Source of the DNA: Mytilus galloprovincialis
Lineage: Eukaryota > Mollusca > Bivalvia > Mytilida > Mytilidae
Assembly: GCF_965363235.1 (NCBI RefSeq)
Contig: NC_134851.1
Coordinates: 49,418,833-49,482,832 of the forward strand
DNA: 64,000 nucleotides
Direction of reading: 5' to 3'
In this document: one piece after another, positions 56,229 to 64,000 of the stretch
Numbering within the stretch: position 1 is the stretch's first letter
How the letters are laid out: each line of letters starts with the position of its first letter
Position numbers and translations under genes: made by a program
Notes under the pieces: model-generated
Database searches by the model: none
Told to the model about the DNA's origin: nothing
Seen by the model: the letters and a program-made list of their open reading frames with translations, nothing else

Positions 56229-58625
56229 AATATGTAAGCCAGATTGAAAGTGCATTAATTTTTCCCTTTACAAGAATTGTTCAAGGCAAATACTGTGTTT
56301 GTCTTTAATATTTGATAGATACAATTACTGTTACCTTTTGTCTTTCAAAATATGACATTTATAATCATAATAAGTATACACATACATTGGGTTTTTTAAC
56401 AGTTTGCCAAAAAAAAATCCATTAAGGGTCAGCAGAATACCATTTAACTTACAATAATACTACAACTTATCATCAAGGTGAAAGTTTAAAGTTCATGTGT
56501 TTTCGTGAATAACAGTAGCGTATGTTTTTGCATTGTTGATATTAACTCAAGAAATGATAACGGGCGGTCTTTAAGTGGCATTTTGATTAACGCTATTCCT
56601 GTAATTCACGTTAACATGAGTCTTCTATGTATTGAATATTATTAATGTTTTTATATTTTATATTTACATCAAAACTGTCACTCGACATTGACTAAATCTA
56701 AGTGATCTGAAGTGGTTCATATATTTATTTGTGTTGCCGTTATACATATCATTAGAAAACCAAATGCTTTGAATTAAGCAAAAGATCAGATGTCTTTTCC
56801 GAAGGAAGAAACAATTTGATATACCACGCACTTTACTTCAAGACGTATGGTAACCCATACAATTACAATTGACGCAGGAATTTAATTTAACACACCATTG
56901 TTGTTGGGTTAACGATGGGACACAATCAATTTGAATTACTGTTTTCTTTGCCTTCAAAAGCGTAGTAAAAATCTTTACATGTTTAATGTACGTTTGTAGC
57001 GAAAAACCTTGTAACCTCGTACTTCTAAGGATAGACTTTCAGAAACATTCCAGGCCCCGTTTACAAAATAAAAACATACAACTGACAGTGAAAAATATTT
57101 CACTAACAATTTAGTTTTCTTTAAAGCATTGTAGTCGTTATGTTCACATTAAACCTAGACATTTTACACACAACTTAAAACTAAAGCAAAAGAACAACAT
57201 TCAATGGACATATTTCATTTGTTAAACATTAATAACATATTTAAAGAATTCCATATCTATCAACACGTGACACACACTGGAAACGCTAATAAAGATTTTT
57301 TTTTAAATGCAAGACATGTACTTGTTCACGGCCGTAAAATAAAGTATCAATGAAAATGTAATGAACAGTTATTTTGGTAAATTTTACATAATTAAAGTTG
57401 TTGGTGTCAACAGGAAATTCACGAATTTGCTTCATCAAATACATTAGAATCATCCCAATTAAATGATTCCCCTGGAGGACATGGAGTCAAACGTACGCCT
57501 ATGCCGTTACTATTTAATGTTCTATGTTGTGTCTTGTGTACTATTATTTGCGTGTTTATCATTTTTTTCTTCTTTTAAGCCATAACGTTGTCAGTTTATT
57601 TTCGATCTATGAGTGTGAATGTCACACCAGTATCTTTTGTCCCTTTTCTATGTTATCTTCTAGAATTAAATTTTTAAATTAATTTCTATTTCATCATTTG
57701 ACACAGATGGTAACTTCCAGAAACAGGATACTGGTTGCAGATCATTTTTTATTTTAATGTTTAGAAATATTGTTTAAGCACATGCCCACGATTTGTCTTT
57801 GAACAAGTGATCTGTCAGTAATGCAATGATAAGGTTGCAAATATGATGCAGTAGTATTTGTAAAATCTAAAATCTGATAATTCATTTAACAGCATAGTGA
57901 TCTGTGATTCAACAAAGTATCTTTTAACAAAAACACAACTGTTTTCCAATATCTTCAAATGTTGTAAAAATCTCATAGGATATTGTGTTTTTCAAAATTC
58001 TATTAACCAACAACTCAACTGTCCAAGAGATATACTGTAAATTAAGAAATTATTGCGATAATTTTTTTATTATTGCAAAAATGCGACAGGGTAACAAAAG
58101 CAATAATTTAAACTCGCATTTTGAATATTTTTTATGAGTTAAACAAAAAAAACAAATTCTTATCGCAAAATTTCAACTATCATTTTAGTCTTAAATGACG
58201 AAATCCTAATCATAAATGCACGTAATAATTCCTGAATTTCCATTATATTATATGACCTCAATGACTTAAAAGGAATCACACAATCGCTGTTTGATTAGAA
58301 TGCATTCAGTGTCTACAATTTTTATTATTTTTTATTTCATTTGTTTGTTCTCATGTTCCAACATTCCTCAGTCAATCCACGATAATCATTGTCGTTCATT
58401 TCTAATAATAAGCTAGAGTGTGTTACCTAGTAAAATGCTCAAATAACTAACCGTTTGATTAACTCACTTTTTTTTTGCACGAGTAACAACAAACAGCTTG
58501 ATCGTTAACTCCTTCCCTTTCATATATTTTTAAACTGTTTCATGAATGTAATTAATTCAATATTCATAATAAAAGTAAGATAACAAAAATAATACCAAAC
58601 AATACCTAAAATTGAAGACAGAAAG
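56229..58625. other. AT-rich sequence without recognised genes
   Basis: 2.4 kb with no long open frames or recognised repeats. I see nothing in it that supports a gene. Confidence 0.5.
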
Positions 58626-58629
58626 TCCC

Positions 58630-58800
58630 TTATCAACCACTGGGTCGATGTTTTAATTCCCCGAGGATTCACCAGTCCAGTAGTCAGCACTTCTTTGCTG
58701 ACATAAAATATCATTGATATGGTCATACTTATAAATTAACAGTTTACAAAACTTTTGATTTGTTTAAATTCTAAGGCTTTTCTACCTCAGGAATAGAATA
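58630..58800 (-). repeat. Truncated reverse unit of the 365-bp satellite
   Basis: CAACCACTGGGTCGATG, TTCCCCGAGGATTCACCAG, GTAGTCAGCACTTC...GCTGACAT, TTAACAGTTTACAAAACTTT and AGGCTTTTCTACCTCAGGAA are the reverse of the array order at 19480-19620. The core with CAGACGCGCG is missing. Confidence 0.85.
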
Positions 58801-59264
58801 TTTTCAGTAAAACTGTAGTCCTTCTCTCAACAGTATGTGATTGTTTAGTATATATCTGTGTTAGTTGTTCAGAATGCGTCAAAATATTCGTCTTCCCTTT
58901 TGTTTGGGTTTGTTCGTAACAGAAGATTTCAGCTTTCTCCAATTCAGCCAAATACATGTTTTACGTTTACAATTGAAATCGACTTGGAAAAAATTCCGTG
59001 AACGTGTATGTACGCCCCCTCCCCCCCTTCTATAATAAAACGTGACACAATGATGTCATTGTTACATGAAAAAAAGCTTTTTTGAAGTTATATTCCTCTT
59101 CATCTCATGCATGATATTGTTATTGATCATAACGTCCATTTTTAAGTAAAGTCATATAATGTATTTGTTTTATTCAAAATTGTGGACATGAAATAATTTA
59201 TTGTATCAATTTTGGGCTAACTGTCCTTTTACACATATAACGGATATGTTGCATTCTAATTTTG
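58801..59264. other. AT-rich sequence without recognised genes
   Basis: Nothing recognised apart from a C-rich run near 59016. Confidence 0.45.
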
Positions 59265-59400
59265 AGTTGTTTCCCTTGTTAATATGACAGTTGTTATCCA
59301 TTCGTTTGGTGTGTTTAAGCTTTTGATTTTACCATTTGATTAGGGACTTTTCTTTTTGAATATTCATCGGAGTCCAGAATTTTTTGTGATTTTACTTTTG
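59265..59400 (+). repeat. Dispersed repeat, opposite orientation to 5877-6083
   Basis: AATATGACAGTTGTTATCCA, CATTCGTTTGGTGTGTTTAA, TTTTACCATTTGATTAGGGA and TTTTTTGTGATTTTACTTTT follow the reverse complement of 5880-6000. It lies about 180 bp before the RT gene. Confidence 0.65.
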
Positions 59401-59576
59401 TTGATCGTTAGTTATCGAATATTTTCATTTCAGAATTATCAAGAAATCATATAACATTTTTATTAGTCAGTTCATTTTTTTTTTTTTTTTTTGTATGTAT
59501 ACTTTGTTATCAACACTGTTTTTTTTATATAATTTTCATTTAAAATGCTTCAGAAGCCAGAGTTAAGAGTACAGTA

Positions 59577-60590
59577 ATGTTTCTCATTCTCATTAAGAAA
59601 AAATTCACACACCTAATTAAATGGGCATTCAAAAAATCAGAATGTGAATATATATGTTCAAACTCTTTTAGGTCATTTTTTAGTAGCAATAAACAAAAAA
59701 ACTATGTTAATTGGACATGCTTTGATACTATATATGCCCTTGAATTTTTACTAGATAACATTTTTGTTCGCTTTGGAGATTCCGTATATCGTCAGATTAT
59801 CGGAATTCCAATGGGGACTAACTGTGCACCACTTATTGCGGACCTGTTTTTGTATTGTTATGAGTTACAATTTATGACAAAAATAAGCAAAGACCCATCG
59901 AAACAACATCTGATAAACAAATTTAATAATACTTTTAGATATTTGGATGATATTTTGGCTCTCAATAATAACGACTTCAGTATGTATATTAATGAAATTT
60001 ATCCTGTTGAACTTACTTTAAATAAAGCTAATACTAACAATGACCACTGCCCTTTTCTCGATCTTGATATCTATATCACTAATGGAAAGCTGAATACTAA
60101 AATTTATGATAAAAGGGATGATTTTTCATTTCCTATCGTTAATTATCCGTTTTTAGATGGTGACGTTCCCTTGTCACCATCTTACGGTGTTTATATATCT
60201 CAACTTGTACGATTCGCTCGTGTATGTAACAATGTTTTCGATTTTAACGAGAGAAATTTATGTATTACTGAAAAATTATTACACCAGGGTTTTCGATATC
60301 ACAAACTAGTCAAAACATTTACTAAATTTTATCATCGGTATAAAGACATCATTCGTAAATATAGCTCAACATGCAGACTTCTAATACGTTCAGGTATTTC
60401 ACATCCAATTTTTTATGGTAATATTCTTTATAAAGCACAAAGGTGTCAGTATTCACCTCAGAAACTTACAAAACCATTGAATAGACTTATTAAGAAGGGA
60501 TATAATTACGATACTGTTGTCAAGTCATTAAAGATTGCATATTTTGGCGTTAATATTGAGTCACTGATAAGGTCTTTGCATCGGAACTAA
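59577..60590 (+). CDS. 5'-truncated reverse transcriptase of a retroelement
   Basis: The 337-aa product is the C-terminal part of a retroelement RT. Visible are motif B (QIIGIPMGTNCAP, residues 73-85), the catalytic YLDD box (122-125, in RYLDDIL) and a following PFLDLDIYI motif (159-167). A conserved C-terminal region has FDFNERNL, KTFTKFYHRY and SGISHPIFYGN. Motif A, which carries the first catalytic aspartate, is absent, and an in-frame stop lies about 36 bp before the ATG, so the copy is 5'-truncated and presumably inactive. The PFLD.. and ..YDKRDDF order recalls Penelope-like RTs, but I see no GIY-YIG endonuclease and do not assign a clade. The 3' region runs to 61228. A decayed relative is at 9912-10284. 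Confidence 0.85.
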   Translation: MFLILIKKKFTHLIKWAFKKSECEYICSNSFRSFFSSNKQKNYVNWTCFDTIYALEFLLDNIFVRFGDSVYRQIIGIPMGTNCAPLIADLFLYCYELQFMTKISKDPSKQHLINKFNNTFRYLDDILALNNNDFSMYINEIYPVELTLNKANTNNDHCPFLDLDIYITNGKLNTKIYDKRDDFSFPIVNYPFLDGDVPLSPSYGVYISQLVRFARVCNNVFDFNERNLCITEKLLHQGFRYHKLVKTFTKFYHRYKDIIRKYSSTCRLLIRSGISHPIFYGNILYKAQRCQYSPQKLTKPLNRLIKKGYNYDTVVKSLKIAYFGVNIESLIRSLHRN

Positions 60591-61228
60591 ACACATTTAT
60601 TCTAAAAACAGTTGTTGGCATGACACGGGTTATGTTCTTCTCATATATGTTATGATGGTATGATACTAAACCCCTAAAGGGAAGGATTGTGCCTGATGTT
60701 CATATGATGAAATCATAATCTTTCAGTCAGTGTAATTGAAGTCTGGAGCTGGCATGTCAGTTAACTGCTAGTAGTCTGTTGTTATTTATGTATTATTGTC
60801 ATTTTGTTTATTTTCTTTGGTTACATCTTCTGACATCAGACTCGGATTTCTCTTGAACTGAATTTTAATGTGCGTATTGTTATGCGTTTACTTTACTACA
60901 TTGGTTAGAGGTATAGGGGGAGGGTTGAGATCTCACAAACATGTTTAACCCCGCCGCATTTTTGCGCCTGTCCCAAGTCAGGAGCCTCTGGCCTTTGTTA
61001 GTCTTGTATTATTTTAATTTTAGTTTCTTGTGTACAATTTGGAAATTAGTATGGCGTTCATTATCACTGGACTAGTATATATTTGTTTAGGGGCCAGCTG
61101 AAGGACGCCTCCGGGTGCGGGAATTTCTCGCTACATTGAAGACCTGTTGGTGACCTTCTGCTGTTGTTTTTTATTTGGTCGGGTTGTTGTCTCTTTGACA
61201 CATTCCCCATTTCCATTCTCAATTTTAT
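60591..61228 (+). mobile_element. Retroelement 3' region and terminus (subfamily 1)
   Basis: Downstream of the RT stop. The segment 60821-61228 recurs at 47002-47404, its last 195 bp at 50796-50990 (reverse), and its last 45 bp or so at 5671-5716 (reverse). All share the terminus CCATTTCCATTCTCAATTTT. There is no poly-A tail. Common 3' end plus variable 5' truncation is the pattern of target-primed reverse transcription. Confidence 0.85.
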
Positions 61229-62560
61229 TTCACATTACAACAACTGCTCTAGGCAAACTAAAGTGGTTTTGTTTTCATTTAATTGATTTAATAACTGTTT
61301 CCTTTTTGTTTGTAATAGCATATATATCTGTTATCTGTATACGCATATACACATTAGTTTTTCAAATTAAATGATTGGCAGGTTTTTAAATTGCAAAAGA
61401 CTGATCCATTAAAAATAGTTGTTTCCCTTCAATTTACCTGCATAATTTCAACACGTCTTTACTTGCAGTGACGCATGTGTAAAATGTATCGTATATAGTT
61501 GAGTGATTTGACTGTTAACTACTCCTTCTGGAGTCTTATGCAAATGTTAAAGTTGTAATTGGTTTAATACTGCCACTTTGAAAAGCTTGTGAATGTGTGG
61601 CTGTCAGTAGATTTCAAAGGGTATCATGACGTCACACATCTAATGTAAATTGGGACACCACGTTTTATTGGTTGTTTTAATACTTACGTTGGTTGGGAAA
61701 GTGCTGTGCAAAGAAGTCGTTATTCTTTTCTTTATTGACCCCATGTGGACCAATAGAGAGTTAGTAAAGTCTATTAAGGGCGAGAAGCAAGTAATATGGC
61801 TTACAGTAATAATACAACTAATCATACAGGAGAACTTTGAAGATCGTTTATTTTGAAGAACACTTGCTAGGTTTCAACAGATGGGTTTTATAATGAAATC
61901 GTTATACAATTTACTTTTTGAAGACTCTTTTAGTTGACTCTACGATATGTGGCTTTCTAATTGGCTGTACGGTTGCGTATAACTGTTACATCAGCTTCAT
62001 TTGAAGCTAAGTGGGTTTTTTGTGTCACGGACAATCATACCAAAGCTCCTTATTTTCATAATTATGTTATTGACTTGTTGGTATCAAGTTTGGCACGGAT
62101 ACGGAGCAATATCTAATATCTCTAATTGACACGTTAGAATATAATTTTCCTGTCAATCTAATAAGCATCACCCTTCTATAAATGGTATACTATTAATGTC
62201 GTTATTTTTATGTCAATGTCAAAACTGTCATTTGATGTTAACTTAATCTCAATGGATCTAATATTCTTCATATATATTACTGTTGCCGGTATATATGTCA
62301 TTGAAAACCGGATTGATTTGAATTCAACAAAAGTTCAAATGATCTTTTGAAAAAAAGAACAAATTAGACATAGCGCGCACGTTAGTTTCACGCGTATGTC
62401 AAACCATATAATGGCAACTGACATTGGAATTTAATCTAACATAATATGGTTTTTCGTGTAACTTTAACACTATTTGTTTGTCCATTTTATTCATGTTGAC
62501 ATACTGTTTTATAGTCTCTAACTATTAGTTACATTGGAATTGCAGTATTATTTTGTCTCT
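61229..62560. other. AT-rich sequence without recognised genes
   Basis: A weak retroelement-tail remnant may lie at 61955-62060 (GGCTGTACGGTTGCGTATAA, ACAATCATACCAAAGCTCC). The opposing open frames at 61640-61856 lack domains, and I do not call them genes. Confidence 0.45.
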
Positions 62561-62561
62561 A

Positions 62562-62732
62562 TATAGTCAAACCCGTATTCAGCAAAAACCTGTGTTAAAG
62601 ACCACCATTATTAGATCCCTCTGTCGTGCATTTCATATAAATTGAACCTGTATTAAAAGACCACCTGTCTTAAGAGGGCACTTGTTTACTCTCCCGTAAG
62701 TGGTGTCTTAACACAACACAGGTTTGACTATA
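62562..62732. mobile_element. MITE with TATAGTCAAACC ends
   Basis: It starts TATAGTCAAACCCGT and ends ACAGGTTTGACTATA, inverted over about 15 bp. Internal CCTGTGTTAAAGACCACC and CCTGTATTAAAAGACCACC are direct repeats. 171 bp, non-coding. Confidence 0.8.
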
Positions 62733-63554
62733 GTTGTACTAAACCCACTTCACATGCATGTTTAATATTTAACAAAGAAAGCTAGGAATCGTGAACTTTT
62801 AACAATTTATGATGGGGTTCATCTTAGATCTTGAATTAGTTGTGTTTTTTAGACTGAGTTTTGTGGGTTTTTTTTTCAAGTTTTGCGTTTTGACATGGCT
62901 TGTGAGTTGAACTATAGATTTGGTATTTAACACCTCCCATACACCAATGAACATGCAGGGCATGACAGCAGAAGCTTCAAGCCCAAGAAGGAACAGTTTA
63001 ACAGTGTTCAACAGATTTCTTTTGCACTTGCTACCTATTCAATACCTTTTAATAAGTGTCACACATTTGAGAAACTATTAAAGTTTAAGAGATAAAAATC
63101 AGGGAAATTTCTTTTCACACAACCAAAAATTCATGTTTTTAAAAATGTGTATTAACGTGTGTTAATTTCTCTGGCCAATTATGCATATGTACTGATGTAC
63201 TGTCAAACTACAACAACTATAGTTCGGTGGTATATCCTGTATTAATAAGATTTTTTTGTTTGTTTCCTGGAGCCCAATAAGCCTCTTTAATCGACTTTAA
63301 CTTGACGCGGTTGGTAACTATTTTCACTTGAATGTACTGAAAGACTGTCTCAACACGCACTCATGAGTAATTACTCTTGAGACAAGGAATATGTCAGTAT
63401 TAGAGAGTAGTACATGTTTTGTCTCGAGAGATGATGTATATCATTGATTATTTCGATCATCAATCATTTCAATTGTCAAAAGATGCGTTTTAATTCTAGG
63501 TAAATCAATCTGTTTAAATCTCTCGATTAATGGAGGATGAACATGCATCTTTAT
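62733..63554. other. AT-rich sequence without recognised genes
   Basis: Nothing recognised. The 70-codon minus frame at 62799-63011 is unsupported. Confidence 0.45.
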
Positions 63555-63830
63555 GCCCCATGGGCATTATGTTTTCTGGTCAGTGCGTTCGTTCGTCCGT
63601 TCGTTCGTCCGTTCGTCTGTTTGTCCAGCTTCAGGTTAAAGTTTTTGATCGAGGTAATTTTTGATGAAGTATAAGTCTAATCAACTAGAAACTTTGTAAA
63701 CATGTTCTCTATGATATGATCTTTCTAATTTAAATGCCAAATAAGAGATTTTATCTCATTTTCACGGTCCACTGAACGTAGAAAAATATAATGCGGATGG
63801 GGAATCCGTGTGCTTAGGACACATTCTTGT
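63555..63830 (+). repeat. Dispersed repeat with CGTT microsatellite
   Basis: TGCCCCATGGGCATTATG begins the block, GCGTTCGTTCGTCCGTTCG forms an imperfect (CGTT/CGTC)n tract at about 63585-63622, and it ends near GGGGAATCCGTGTGC and GGACACATTCTTG. I recall such blocks as common in bivalve DNA. There is no coding content. Confidence 0.6.
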
Positions 63831-64000
63831 TTTTTATTGAAAATAATAATTTTTTGAATATATTTTTTTCAAAATTTTTTAAATCTTAATAATAACCAAT
63901 TTGCAAACTTTAAGGGATTCTTTAGTTTAATATGAATTTATACTTATATAAAATATTAAATGTGTTGTCAAGTCCATAAGTTGATTATTATACACAAGTA
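63831..64000. other. AT-rich end of window
   Basis: Nothing recognised. Confidence 0.5.

Overview
The window looks like AT-rich nuclear DNA of a bivalve mollusc, most likely a mussel (Mytilus or a close relative). This rests on dispersed repeats I recognise from mussel DNA (the core CAGACGCGCGTTTCGTCTAC, and retroelement tails ending in CTCATTGGCAATCATACCAC), on eukaryotic transposon genes, and on the absence of any prokaryotic gene organisation. I found no convincing host gene, rRNA, tRNA or CRISPR. The window is a repeat-laden intergenic or intronic tract, and every recognisable protein belongs to a mobile element.

Layout. Positions 1-8405 hold an old segmental duplication (1-2275 versus 4498-8405) that carries a foldback element and later insertions. 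Positions 8872-11010 hold a decayed reverse-transcriptase (RT) retroelement and its 3' tail. Positions 13231-14110 and 15872-17332 are tandem repeats. Positions 19258-37238 are a satellite-like array with a period of about 365 bp, split by a large nested transposon structure. The outer element (20585-36208, 15.6 kb) has 45-bp terminal inverted repeats (TIRs) starting CACTACTGGAC, flanking TAA (or TA) duplications, and arrays of short palindromes just inside both ends. Nested in it is a 6.46-kb Tc1/mariner-type element (24546-31003) with 46-bp TIRs starting CAGTAC and flanking TA.

The inner element is the most interesting part of the window. It carries two intact, divergently transcribed genes: a DD35E transposase (28532-29677, +) and a 419-aa BEN-domain protein with a nuclear localisation signal (NLS) and a coiled coil (26140-27399, -). 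A 1.1-kb shared upstream region between them contains a perfect 27-bp hairpin. Tc1/mariner elements normally encode only the transposase, so the BEN protein is a candidate accessory DNA- or chromatin-binding factor. The outer element has no recognisable gene of its own outside the inner one and looks non-autonomous.

Positions 41405-48709 are a tandem duplication of 3.8 and 3.5 kb. One copy holds a 5'-truncated retroelement insertion that is absent from the other. Its right breakpoint falls inside a 973-bp TIR element that is complete only at 48378-49350. The remainder (48.7-64 kb) holds several MITE-like inverted-repeat elements, a strong palindrome (52109-52255), a cluster of CCCGA motifs (54490-54670), and a 5'-truncated RT gene with its 3' region (59577-61228). 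The 3' terminus of that retroelement recurs at 5671, 47404 and 50796.

All repeat and family assignments come from reading the sequence and from memory. No database search was done, and percent identities were not computed.
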